In this document: positions 21,831-33,251 of the stretch, one piece after another
Layout: each line of letters opens with the position of its first letter
Numbering within the stretch: the stretch's first letter is position 1
DNA from: Escallonia rubra
Lineage: Eukaryota; Streptophyta; Magnoliopsida; Escalloniales; Escalloniaceae
Length of the DNA stretch: 64,000 nt
Reading direction: 5' to 3'
NCBI GenBank assembly: GCA_033065855.1
Contig: JAVXUO010000708.1
Location: 143,501-207,500, forward strand
Made by a program: the position numbers and the translations under genes
Notes under the pieces: model-generated
The model's database searches: none
Told to the model about the DNA's origin: nothing
The model's input: the letters and a program-made list of their open reading frames with translations, nothing else

Positions 21831-24800
21831 ACACATTTATCTATCTTTAAGTGTAGAGAAAAAAATATGTTTACGAAAAAATCTTATGAGGAATGAACTA
21901 ACGAGTTTAAATTTTTCACAAACTGCTAACTTCATTTTCAACCTAGATTAGACATAGAAAGACGAGGACAAGAGATATCGACCTTAGTAACGCATGGGGC
22001 AAAAAGCAAGGAGTTTAAAACATGTAGTTATACACACGACCATCACTTTATGCACTGCTAAATTTATACAAGAAACAGTGGTAGAAACTTATAAATCTTT
22101 AGCTCACGGTTGCTATAATCTTTTGTTTATAGTGCACGACTCTGATTCCAGAGCTGAAGTGCTTCAGATTCATCATTTGCAAGGCTCGAACAGCGACTCT
22201 CGTTGCAGTCTGCAAAATAACTCCCACTCACCCCTTCTATTTTTGGGCTTAAAGCAACATAGCATGTGGTGGATGCACCCTTTAATTCAAAACGAAAGTC
22301 GCAAATATCACTAGATATTCCAAGAAAGATAGATCAAATATATATAGAATTGATAAACACACTTCACGCTTGTCACTTAAAAAAAATATGGTTATTCAAA
22401 AATCTCTAGGGAATAACTAAATGTAAGTAGTGAAAAGTCGCGACAACCAATTCTTCACAATAGCACCTAAAAGTTGAAGGTGGCTGTGTAATTATTCACA
22501 TGTGAAAGACACCAAGTGTATTTGCCTTAAAATGGGGGGGGGGGGGGGGTGGGGTCTAAGTGTATTTATCAACTTGGAAAACTATCGTCACTGATTAGTT
22601 GCCAATAGCAATCCTGGTATGATTAGCTATATTGTTGTACATCAAAATGGCATTAGCTTAAGAGGGTGCACCAATAACAACATGTCCCCCTCTACTTCTA
22701 GTAATTGCACTTTACCATTCCTCAACTTCACATAATTGCACTAAAGCTATTTGTACTTTTAAAAGTTTGGGCAAACATTTAGAAAACCTCTCTGATATGG
22801 TAGAGAATAGTGGCATTCTCGGATGAATTAAGACACAAATCAAGCTATAAAGTTTACCTGGGCTGGCGATTTCAGAAATTTGCCAGGAACAAGACACCAA
22901 AAATCTGAAAGAAAAACATCAAAGTGAATTAGTAGTGTCTTCTCTAGGAAGAAAAACCAACGTCCATTGTACCACTGCTAAGTTGTTTGTACCGCGACCA
23001 AAAGTTAGCAACTCATCGCTAAATAGATGTTGCAGGTAAGCCAAGCTATTACTTTTGTAACCTCAAAATTGAGCAACATTATTTGGGCGCGCCACATGCA
23101 ACTCTACGTGGGCACAAGTTCTGAAAATGAAATAAAAAGGCAATGCGTGCCTATGAAAAAGCCTTTGTGACCCCTGATGATTCCAGTTTTCACAATTCCT
23201 GGGTGTACTGCATTGATAGTAACATTAGCCCTTCTTGCCTATTAAATCCATGACCAAAAAATATATATATATCAATATCCATTTTACAAAGTTTTGTGTT
23301 TAGCGACCTGATAAAAACAGATAATTTTTTGTTGCTACCCTGGTCCAAGGAAGATGTCTACAACTTCTCGTGTAAACATGATTAATAGTCACTAAATATA
23401 CTCAGTGACATTTCTGCTAACACTTTAAGTGACAATAATAACATTTTTTTAGTGTCGCTAAATAAAAGGCACTAAAAACATAATGCCGATTAAATATCAC
23501 TGTACAAAGGGTTGTGACTATCTTCTCACAATTCGGGTAGCAGCCAAAAAATTTCCGCTAAAAAAAGATCATTTTCAAAAGATGTAATATCAGTCTACCT
23601 TCAGCTGTCTAGCCAGTTCCTTGACATGCAATATGTTGGCCAATTTAGATTGACAATATGCATGAGTGCCACTATATCTGTAAAAATCCAACCACAATTA
23701 GCTTCCTTCTAAACTATTTGTACGTGTACATAAAAAAGCTTCTCATCAAACTTTACCAGAGTTGAAAAAAAAAGGGGGAAGATCATACGCGGAATTGACC
23801 CCACAAACAAAGTTGCACGACATGCGGCAAAAGAAAATTTACCCATTTGCATGCGCGCATAAAAACAAATGTACGTGCAGGCGGTCTTGTTAATTACCGC
23901 AAAGAGTTGCCATTTTTTTGTCTTTTTATAATATGACTTTCAAAATTGTGAAGCAATGATATGATGACCCTAATGAAGAAGCATTCTTACTTCTTCGGTT
24001 GGAGCATTTGGTTGAAATTGAAGTGATCTCTATCAACCCATCTGTGACCGACAGAAGAAACATTCACTATTCTTCCTTGGATGCCTGGTTGTGCTGCTGT
24101 CTCTACCATCTTCTCCAGCAAAAGTTCGGTTAGCAGAAAATGCCCTGCCAAAGAAATACCAACAGTATATTAAAGTGACCAACACAACAACTCAGTCAAA
24201 GTAGCTGCCCCAAGGTATAATATTTAAAGAAATGGGAGAAAGATCCAACGTAAAAGTCATGTTATTGCTACTAGATCACACTTTTAGCAACTTCACTCTT
24301 CTTAGAGTTATAATTTGGATAAGCTTGTGGTGAAATATGACACGTTGTGTGTTGTATTTCCTAGATCTGCCATGATGAAACGGATGGATGGAAATTAGCT
24401 ATCAGGTAGGATTATTAGTCTATTAACTAACTGCACTTAGCATCCATGAGGCCCATTTAAACATGAAAACATATCTTAGGTAAACTTTTAGTTAAAGCGC
24501 TGTCCATATGGCTCGAGGTGCAGCCTCCAGTACTAATAAAATAAACTGGTGCAGAGTTGAGGATCTTACCCAAGTAGTTTGTAGCAAAAGTCATCTCAAA
24601 TTTTTCTTCAGATAACTCCAACTTATTTGAGAGTCTCCCAGCATTATTTCTGCACATTCATTTTACATCCACCATCAGTTTAATTAATCTGTCCCAATCC
24701 CCATCCACTTCTACGTACAAGATTTATAATCTCAACGACCGAAAAAGGCATAGTTATAGTACACTTTGTGAACTCTGTAGAATACACGAAAAAATATTTG

Positions 24801-25483
24801 TCACGACCGTTGCAACTTAATTTGTCGCAGCTACTTACATGAGGCTGTTCAGGGGCAGGTTCAGAGACAAGAACTCTGAACAAAAACTCTTGATTGAAGC
24901 AAATGAGCCCAAATCAATCTCCAGCAATATTATCTTAGCTTCTGGACTCTCCTTTTGGATCATCTCCTTTAGCTGCGAACCCTTCTTCAAATCCCTCGCG
25001 GGAACTACGACTCTCACTCCTCTCTTTGCTAACACCCTCGCTGTCTCTACGCCGATACCCGACGATGCTCTTTTTAACATAGAACATAAAAAAAAGGAAA
25101 AAAAGAATTATTTATGCTGCACGTGATATCTGTGGGTGTAAAATATTACATACTAGAGGTGACATGATTGGATCCCTGGCATTCTCAATGATATTCAACT
25201 AACCAATGAAGGTCAGGGAGAGCAGTTCAAAGGAGACAAAATCGTATCTTGCTAGCTACTGCCAGAAAGAAACACTTTAAAAATACCTCATACTTCTTCT
25301 AGTTGGAAGATAAAATTAAAAGAAAGTTTGCATGTCAGATTTCATCATCATCAACCCAAATCCTTAAGAATATAAAATATGATGCCTGAACCAGTTGACT
25401 TTGAGATATCCAGTTATGGAAAAAAGGGAAGACAGATAAAATTGAACTCTGGAGTGCATAGTTTTCAACTAGTTGTGCTGGTA

Positions 25484-26099
25484 ACATGGGCGGACCTCCC
25501 ACATGACCAAGGGGGGCCATGGCACCCCCCAACTTTTGGGGAACCCTTTTTTCTTTTGTTTTTTTTAACTTATTAGTTAATGGATAAACATATGAAAATG
25601 TCAATATAATATAATATTAATTAATTTGAGTCTTATTTTGTTGTATGTTTTATTCTTTGTGTCACCGGCCGTCATATATTTGTCTTTCTCATTTCTTTAC
25701 TCTATCTTCATTCTTCCAAATTTCAAATTCAAAAAATTTATATTACAAAAAAAAACCCAGTATATCAAAATAAATTTTTTTTAGTTTAAGTTCTTATTGT
25801 ATATTAACTTATACGTTACTATTGTACTCATACAATTGATAATCACATTAGTAATACATCTACACTTTAAGAGTTAAGCTTATATCATGTAAGATTAGTA
25901 ATTTATTGTTGACTAACCTTACCAAGTAAAATAAATCACTATGATAATAAAATTACTATAGAATTAGTAGTTAAATTGATGTGGGTGACGAACCTTTTAA
26001 ATATTTTTATGTTAACTATCAATATTTTTATGACTTTTTGGTCCCCTGCGATTAGACTTTTTTGGCCCCCTGCAATTAGACTTTCTGGATCCGCTCCTG
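25484..26099. mobile_element. hAT-like non-autonomous element in intron 1 of SDR unit C
   Basis: Absent from units A and D, where the flanks are continuous. Ends read ...GGGCGGACCTCC and, inverted from the right, ...GAGCGGATCCAG, short imperfect inverted repeats. Flanking GCTGGTA repeats (25477-25483, 26100-26106), 7 of a possible 8 bases, fit an 8-bp hAT target duplication with one change. The interior is very AT-rich and non-coding. Confidence 0.6.
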
Positions 26100-26728
26100 G
26101 CTGGTAAAGCTTCTTGTCAATGGTACTCGAATATCTTACATGAGTTTTGCCTGCAACGAGAAGGGAGTTTGGATGAAGAAAATATATAAAGAAGAAAATG
26201 TCCATTTTATGCATAAATATTTTCTTTGCTTTGTTTTTTTTCTTCTGCCCTTCTTCATGAAATTGCTTATCTGCCACCTTCTTGTCCAAAGAAATTAAAC
26301 ATTCCAATGGAAAAAAAGTGAAAGACATCAATTTAGTGGAAATACAAGACCTAAGAAGTAGATGAAAAAGAAATATAGGGTCTCACAACACACACAGGAT
26401 GTCTGAAACCTAAGACGAAAGTTTCACCTCGTATTATGAATATTCTTGTTACACAAATCCTTTGATGCTCAAAATCACTCGAAGGGAAGTCCCTCACAGA
26501 ATTTCTATAAAAGGAAAGTAAAGAGAAACTACGAACAAGATCAAAAAATTTATTGGAAGTACAAGGCCCGGAAGAAAAAGGGAAATCTGCAACTTGACTA
26601 CCCGGGAGTCGAGACTAACCAGATACGCACACTGCGGGCACTCGCGCGCACACACACTTATGAAACTAACCAGTGACTATTGCAGTTAGAGGATGATGAG
26701 AAGGAAGAGGGCAAGGACAGTCTTGTGT

Positions 26729-26744
26729 AACTTGCTCAGCTGTT
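26729..26744. repeat. Target-site duplication of LINE-A (partner at 32644-32659)
   Basis: Both copies read AACTTGCTCAGCTGTT, 16 of 16 identical; the first two A of the right copy could also belong to the poly(A). Confidence 0.97.
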
Positions 26745-27095
26745 AGCACACTCACACATACTGCACTCTTAAGTGTATAACACTCACATATCTTCCAACT
26801 CCGTTTGACAAGCAATGCTTGATTGAGTAAAGGAAATTTGTGTTTTTTCGGGCAAAAAGTCAAAACCACGCTCTCCATCTCTGGAGTAGCGTTTTTCTCC
26901 GTCGACAGGGCTCCGTCCGACAACTAATCTTTCCAACACCATCATCTCAAACCTCTTAACACTCTACCTCAGCTTTGCTTTCCCCTGCTTCCTTTGAAGA
27001 TCATTTTGCCTTTGCCTTCTTTGCCTTTTGTTTTAGGCTCCTTCTTCATATGTTACAGCCCTGCTTTCAACTTTGCTTTCCTGTTTGTCCTAATC

Positions 27096-28511
27096 ATGGA
27101 CAACATCATAACTCAAACCAGATCTTTACTTTGCGAAGACTTTATTGAGCTCGAAGCAGACAACTTAAATGCTACTATGGAAGCAGCCTTAACTCTTGTC
27201 GTCAAAGCCATAACTACCAAAACCATCCCCCTCAAACCGCTCCAAAATATCTTGCTCAAAGCGTGGAAACCTTTGAAAGGGATGAAAGTTCAGCACATTC
27301 AGGGAAACATTTTCAGCGTTACCTTTAATCACGAATGGGATAGGAAAAGGATAATGGATTCAAGACCTTGGTCGATTATGAGCTCACATCTCGTGGTGAG
27401 AGATTGGCCGTCTGATCGTGCTATTGAGGAGTTATCTTTTGATTACTCCCCGTTCTGGATTCGTATTTTCGGATTACCTCCAAACCAGATGATGAAGATT
27501 AATGCGGAGAAAATAGGTGCCAAAATTGGAAAGGTTCTGGACATTGATTTCACTTCGGACGGAAAAATATCGTGGAACAAGTTTCTAAGGATCCAAGTGG
27601 AACTGAACATCACTACTCCTCTGCATTCAGGTTTTCATAGATCTAAAGCGACCAACACCAAATCATGGATAAGCTTGAGGTATGAACGTCTACCTGATTT
27701 CTGTTTCAATTGTGGTAGACTTGGTCATGTCCAGAGGGGATGTGTCTTTCAACCGATCACGATGGAAGCTCTGAGAACAACTCCTTTTGGCCCTTGGTTG
27801 CGAGCTGAGCATGAAGGAAATTGCCCCATGGGAGCTGAGTGGAATCCGAATCTGAGTGAAAACTCTACCGCATCAGAACCGGAAGCACCTCTGGTAACCA
27901 CCGGCCGGCGTCATCCCGTCCAGGAAACGGTAAGCTCGTCGTTCAAGGCAGCTCCCTCTCCGTCTGACACCTTTCAGTCACATCAACACCCTCTGCCTGA
28001 CACACCGCCCAATCAGACAAAGCCCATCCCTCCTTTCTTCCCCAATTTCAAGCCAATCCCATTCCCTGCTAAGTCACCTAATCCTACTTACCCCGTCCCG
28101 TCTGTAGAAGAACCGAAAGGGACCTTGCCCCTAACCATACACAATAGCGACTCCCAACCCTCTCTCTCTGGGTCGAAAAGAAAACACCAATTCCCTCAAG
28201 CCCACAACCCCAAAAAAACCAAAATTGACCCAGCTCTTTATGTACATCTAGGCCCAACCGAAATGTCTGAACCCACTTCCCTCTCACCCATAATCAAGTC
28301 AAACAAAAACCAACACACCAGACCCCCATCCAAAGTTTCTCAGCTTAGAAAAACTAAGAACCAAGTTCGTAACTGCCATCCTAAACTCACCACTACTCCT
28401 GTGCCTCAACCTAAGCAAATTGATCCTACTGCAATCTGTCAACCTTCTCAATGCCTGGAACAACCCCCACTGCTGGTGACAAGCTCGAGCTTGTCCCACA
28501 ACCCCCCATGA
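27096..28511 (+). CDS. LINE-A ORF1, nucleic-acid-binding protein (DUF4283 and CCHC knuckle)
   Basis: Binds element RNA and acts as chaperone in the retrotransposition particle. I start at the ATG of MDNIITQTRSLLCEDFIE rather than the in-frame ATG at 26994, because the earlier stretch is a hydrophobic leader unlike the family while the MDNI start fits the usual distance to DUF4283. DUF4283 covers about residues 30-180 (WKPLKGMKVQHIQGNIFSV, RPWSIMSSHLVVRDWP, FWIRIFGLPPNQM). A zinc knuckle follows at about 210-225 (CFNCGRLGHVQRGC, CX2CX4HX4C). The last 230 residues are Pro/Ser-rich and disordered-looking. The stop TGA overlaps the ORF2 start in ATGA (28508-28511). 471 codons, no lesion seen. Confidence 0.93.
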   Translation: MDNIITQTRSLLCEDFIELEADNLNATMEAALTLVVKAITTKTIPLKPLQNILLKAWKPLKGMKVQHIQGNIFSVTFNHEWDRKRIMDSRPWSIMSSHLVVRDWPSDRAIEELSFDYSPFWIRIFGLPPNQMMKINAEKIGAKIGKVLDIDFTSDGKISWNKFLRIQVELNITTPLHSGFHRSKATNTKSWISLRYERLPDFCFNCGRLGHVQRGCVFQPITMEALRTTPFGPWLRAEHEGNCPMGAEWNPNLSENSTASEPEAPLVTTGRRHPVQETVSSSFKAAPSPSDTFQSHQHPLPDTPPNQTKPIPPFFPNFKPIPFPAKSPNPTYPVPSVEEPKGTLPLTIHNSDSQPSLSGSKRKHQFPQAHNPKKTKIDPALYVHLGPTEMSEPTSLSPIIKSNKNQHTRPPSKVSQLRKTKNQVRNCHPKLTTTPVPQPKQIDPTAICQPSQCLEQPPLLVTSSSLSHNPP

Positions 28512-31500
28512 TCTTACATGCTTGGAATGTGAGAGGGCTTGGGCGCATCTCCCGCGTCAGAGCCCTCAAAAAGGATGTGAGAACTCTCTGCTCTGACATC
28601 CTGTTCCTTTCTGAAACTCTCTCTCCCTCCTCTAAACTCATGCCTATTCTTCACTCCCTCAATTTCTTCAACCACTGTTTTGTTGAACCCACAGGCCTCA
28701 AAAGACGTTCGGGTGGTCTATGCCTTGCTTGGAAAAAAGGTGTAGACATAGAAATCATTGCTCAAAACTCTTACTTCATCAATGCCCTGGTTTTCTCCGA
28801 TCCCCCATCCACTCCTTGGATGCTCATTGCAGTTTACGGCCCCCCGCACTGGTGCAATAAGCAACTTTTTTGGGATAACATGGAAGGTCTAGCCAACTCC
28901 TTTTCTGGCCCATGGTTATGCATTGGAGACTTCAATGCAGTTACAAACCAATCCGAGAAAAGAGGTGGAAGGCCTGTTTCGTCTTCTTCTTCAGGAGGCC
29001 TCGGTGGTTTTGTGTCTAAGAATCATCTCGTTGATCTGGGCTTCTCTGGCAATCCCTTCACGTGGAGTAATAACAGACCAAATGCAGCAAGCATCAGGGA
29101 AAGACTTGATAAGGCATATGCCTCCACTGATTGGAGAATTCTCTTCCCCAATGCATCTGTTACGCACATCCCAGGTAAAGCCTCTGATCACCTCCCCATA
29201 GTCCTTCGTACTCATCAAATAGACAAGGTTGGCCCTAAGCCGTTTCGCTTCATTGCGGCTTGGACTCGTGACCCCACGGCAAAATTTGTCATCAAATCCG
29301 CTTGGAGAAGACAGGTACAAGGAACAGCAGAATTTGCATTATGCAGGAAAACGGATTATACTCGCAAGGCTCTTCAGGATTGGAATTTTTCGCACTTCGG
29401 GCACATCCAGACCATCATAGCTCAGCTCACTAAAAGACTAGATGTCATCCAAAGATGCGAACCCTCTGTTCACAATTTGGAACTTGTGAATAACATAAGG
29501 ATGGAGATTGATGAACAATTACGAAGAGAAGAATCCCTATGGCATAAAAAATCAAGACTTTCCTGGAGGATGGATGGGGACCTTAATACGAGATTCTTCC
29601 ATTTGAGCACACTCATTCGCAGAAGGAGAAATTCCATTGATTTCCTCAAGGATGCCACGGGTCAATGGCTGTCAAGCAGGAAAGAAATCGGTGACTGCAT
29701 TAATTCACATCTTCAGCAAACTTTTCAATCCTCAAACCCAGTCATTCCCTCAGATCTTTCTGGTCTCATTTCGCCTTGCCTTTCGCAAGCAGATGTTGAG
29801 CTTTTATGTGCGATTCCTACGGAGGATGAAGTCACCAGCACTTTGAAACACTTTGATGGCCTTAAAGCCCCTGGTCCCAATGGCATGCCTTCTTTATTCT
29901 ACAAGACTTATTGGGACATTGTTCATCCGGAAGTTTGCAAAACTGTGATCAACTTCTTCAGAGGAGAGCCCCTTCGAGAACTTAATCACACTCACATTGC
30001 ATTGATTCCCAAAATCACAGCTCCAACCAAAGCGGAACATTACCGACCCATAAGTCTATGCAATGTCGTGTACAAGGTGATTTCCAAAATTTTGGCGAAC
30101 AAGCTCAAGCCTCTTCTGCACAAAATCATTTCACCTATGCAGGGAGCTTTCGTCCCAGGAAGACTTATCAACGATAATAGCATTATCGTGCAAGAGATTT
30201 GGCACACTATGAGAAAGAAAAGAGGAAAAGGACTGATGGCGATCAAAATTGACATGGAAAAAGCTTATGACAGAGTCGAGTGGCAATTTCTCTTCAATGT
30301 TCTGAGAAATTTTGGCTTTCCGGACACATGGATAAACTGGGTAAACCAATGCATCACTACCACCAGTTTTGCTACTCTCATTAATGGAGCTCCCCATGGT
30401 TTCTTCAGACCTCAGAGAGGCCTCCGCCAAGGCGACCCGCTATCCCCTTTCCTTTTCATCATCACCTCTGAAATTCTCACCAGGCTTATCTTAAAGGAGG
30501 AAGTTTCGGGCAGAATCCACGGAATTAAAGCAAGTAGGGGTAGCCCCCCTATCTCGCACCTACTTTTTGCTGATGATTTACTCATTTTTTGTAGGGCGAA
30601 TGATAGTGAAGCCAAAAATGTCCAAAGATGTCTAGAAATCTATAACGATTGGTCTGGACAATGCATCAACCATCAGAAATCTCAGATTCACTTTAGCAAA
30701 AGTGTCATCCATGGTACCGAAAGAGCTATTTGCAGAAGCCTCAACTTCAGAAAAGCGTCTAGAGACTCGAAGTACTTGGGACTTCCTCTTTTTACCAACC
30801 AGCTGAAGATGTCGGCCTTTGCAAGCTTGTTTGAAAGGGTTGACAGACGACTAGCAAGCTGGAAATCCAAAGTCCTATCCTTTGCTGGACGAGCCACTTT
30901 AATAAAAGTCAACTGCTATGGCTATTCCAATTTACACGATGTCCACGTTCCTCCTTCCGAAGAAATTGACTGAATTACTAGATAAAAAGCTTCGAAATTT
31001 CTGGTGGGGTGTGAAAGATGATGGGCAACATCATTTTTTTCCCAAAGCATGGGATGCGATTTGCACGCCGAAGTCCACAGGAGGTCTTGGTTTCAAGAGA
31101 TTGCACGCGGTAAATCTGGCTCTCATTGCCAAAATAGGCTGGACTATTTTGACAAAGCCAAATACTCTTTGGGTTCAGATTATGGCTTCTAAATACCTCA
31201 AAGGCACGCCTTTCCTTGAGCTGAAAGCAAACAACTCTTCATCTTGGATTTGGAAAGGTATCTGTAAGACTCAGCATATCATTAAGCTTGGTCTTGGTTA
31301 CATTGTTGGTAACGGTAGTTCTACGAACATTTGGCACGATCCCTGGATTCCATCTTCTGAAGGTTTCGTAAAGGCATTCTCAGCGAGCCATGGCCGCGGT
31401 ATCAACATGGTCTCAGAACTCATCACAGCCAACACCAATTCATGGAACCTTCATATTATCGGTGAGCTGTTTACTAGCGACTTGGTGAACCTGATTCTGA

Positions 31501-32605
31501 AAATTCAGCTTCCTTCCCATCCAACCCAAGATTTCATAGCTTGGACCCCAAATAGATCAGGAATATTCACAACCAAATCTGCTTACTTGGAAGCAAACAA
31601 ACTCAGATTTTCTCTGAATAGCTCTTTCCCTCCTTTTTTCTGGAACAAGCTGTGGAAAGCTAAAATTCGTGAGCGTCACAAAATTCTTATTTGGAGGATT
31701 GCGTGGAACATTCTTCCAATCAAACCAATTTCGGATCAGCTTATCTCAGTCCCTAGCAATTTTTGCCCCTTGTGTGGTGTCCTTCCAGAAACAGTGTATC
31801 ACTTGTTCTTTGAATGCAGCTTGTCAAGGATCCTTTGGCTGAGATCACGAATGGGTTTTAGACCACCTCAAGCATCGACGTCACCAAGTGACTGGCTAAT
31901 GGCCATTTTGGATTGCCCTGGCCTCTCGGCAACCAACCGGATGGAATACACGATTTTTGTGGCCATACTCATGGATCTTGTATGGTTCCATCGCAACAAG
32001 GTTGTTCATGAAAATTTTACTATTAACGTGATGAATTTGGCGGAAACCATTAACAAGGAGACCCAAGCTGTAGTTGAAGCTTTCAACAAAATTACTCCCC
32101 TGAGATTTGAAGCTAGACGTTGGTCACCACCCCCTTCGGGATGGAGCAAACTTAATTTCGACGCAGCAATCAGAGGTTCTGAAGCTAGTTTAGCTGTGAT
32201 TTGCCGGAATGATAGTGGTATATGTGAATTGGTTACACAATGAAAGCAAATACAGAGAATGCTGAGGAAGCAGAGGCACTGGCAGCCTTGTTGGCCATTA
32301 GGAAAGCGGTGGAATACAAGAAGAATTATGTTCTTCTGGAAGGTGATTCTCTGAACATTACCAGCCTCATTCAAGACAATCTGTCTACCCCTCCATGGAG
32401 ATGCAGCACCATTTTCCATGATTTACGTGTTCTTTTAGACTTCATCCCTTGCTGGGAAGCTATGCACACTCCAAGAGAAGGAAATCGGGCCGCTCATAAC
32501 CTTGCTGCGAAGGCTTTTGTTTACAACCTTTTTGGCTTTGTTCCACCTTCATCCAACCTTTTGTGTAATTTGGAAGAAGGTGGGAACATGGTTGTAATCC
32601 GTTAA
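28508..32605 (+). pseudogene. LINE-A ORF2 (endonuclease-RT-RNase H), two frameshifts
   Basis: Nicks target DNA and reverse transcribes element RNA at the nick. Starting at MILHAWNVRGLG, the apurinic-type endonuclease spans about the first 230 residues (SETLSP, YGPPHW, GDFNAVTNQ, ASDHLPIV). RT follows with APGPNGMP, YRPISLCNVVYKVISK, AIKIDMEKAYDRV, GLRQGDPLSPFLF and the catalytic LLFADDLL near 30565. A frameshift at about 30910-30920 moves the frame to MAIPIYTMSTFLLPKKL..., which includes the zf-RVT region (CPLCGVLPETVYHLFFEC, about 31765) and the first RNase H aspartate (NFDAAI). A second frameshift near 32237 moves it to the rest of RNase H (EAEALAAL, EGDS, HNLAAKA), ending in TAA at 32603-32605. 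Motifs are well preserved, but the break before RNase H makes this copy non-autonomous. Confidence 0.95.
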
Positions 32606-32770
32606 TTTTAATACTATGTCATCTTTAGTACCAAAAAAAAAAAAACTTGCTCAGCTGTTGAATTTGAACCATAACCACTCGGACCTGCAACACCGGCCAA
32701 GTACCGCAGAGCTTCCTTCATGATTATGGTCGGCCTGCAACTTACAACCTTTCACAGCAAGACTACACGG

Positions 32771-32771
<1 letters not shown>

Positions 32772-32833
<62 letters not shown>
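32772..32833. repeat. (AT)n-(GT)n microsatellite at the TATA position of SDR unit C
   Basis: About 24 AT units followed by GT units. It occupies the place where unit D has a short TATATATA (42217-42226), about 50 bases upstream of the ATG. Confidence 0.95.
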
Positions 32834-32929
32834 GTGGGGGAACACACATCTACATGCATAAACTTACACAAGTTATCTTAGGTGGCCTTCGCGTACTATT
32901 TTTGTACACTGCACGCTAATTAATAATAA

Positions 32930-33251
32930 TCTCTCTATCTTAAAAGTGTAATGTGTTTAAGCATGTTTCTACACATTTTCATTACCCAAAATGACCTTTG
33001 AGATACTCTATATTACAAGCTACCATGTTGTTTCCAAACCAATACACAATTGTGACAAATGTTCACGCCATTTCAAATTGGCACAATATATCTCTCTATC
33101 TTAAAAGTGTAATGTGTTTAAGCATGTTTCTACACATTTTCATTACCCAAAATGACCTTTGAGATACTCTATATTACAAGCTACCCTGTTGTTTCCAAAC
33201 CAATACACAATTGTGACAAATGTTCACGCCATTTCAAATTGGCACAATATA
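32930..33251 (+). repeat. 161-bp tandem duplication of the Helitron 5' end
   Basis: The first 161 bases (TCTCTCTATCTTAAAAGTG... to ...GGCACAATATA) are repeated directly from 33091, nearly identical; the second copy then continues into unique Helitron sequence (AGCGGAAAAGACAC). Confidence 0.95.

Larger units (their letters stand above)
26745..32643 (+). mobile_element. Near full-length L1-type LINE (LINE-A) with 16-bp target duplication
   Basis: It inserts between two exact copies of AACTTGCTCAGCTGTT (26729-26744 and 32644-32659); that sequence is part of SDR exon 1, as unit D shows at about 42084-42100. The 3' end is a run of A (32633-32645) directly against the second repeat, as expected of target-primed reverse transcription. 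A 5' leader of about 350 bases precedes ORF1; ORF2 follows with overlap. Orientation is opposite to the host gene. The perfect duplication and largely open frames suggest a rather recent insertion, but ORF2 has two frameshifts. Confidence 0.97.
22127..32721 (-). pseudogene. SDR (TIC32-like) unit C, exon 1 split by a LINE
   Basis: All eight exons are present: exon 1 at 32721-32644 and 26744-26671, exon 2 25070-24839, exon 3 24649-24570, exon 4 24144-23991, exon 5 23677-23599, exon 6 23238-23151, exon 7 22904-22858, exon 8 22279-22127. Exons 2-7 have the same lengths as in unit D and stay open. Three lesions: a LINE in opposite orientation divides exon 1; the exon-2 acceptor reads AAAAAGAG instead of AAAAGGAG, so the only nearby AG would shift the frame; and exon 8 has a small deletion that brings a TAA after RAL, about a dozen residues early. 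The active-site Tyr and Lys remain (YCQSK). Intron 1 also carries a hAT-like insertion. Not functional as it stands. Confidence 0.9.

Noticed and set aside
21994..22314. Plus-strand frame of 106 codons and its like at 37645-37845
   Set aside because: Antisense shadows of SDR exon 8 in units C and D.
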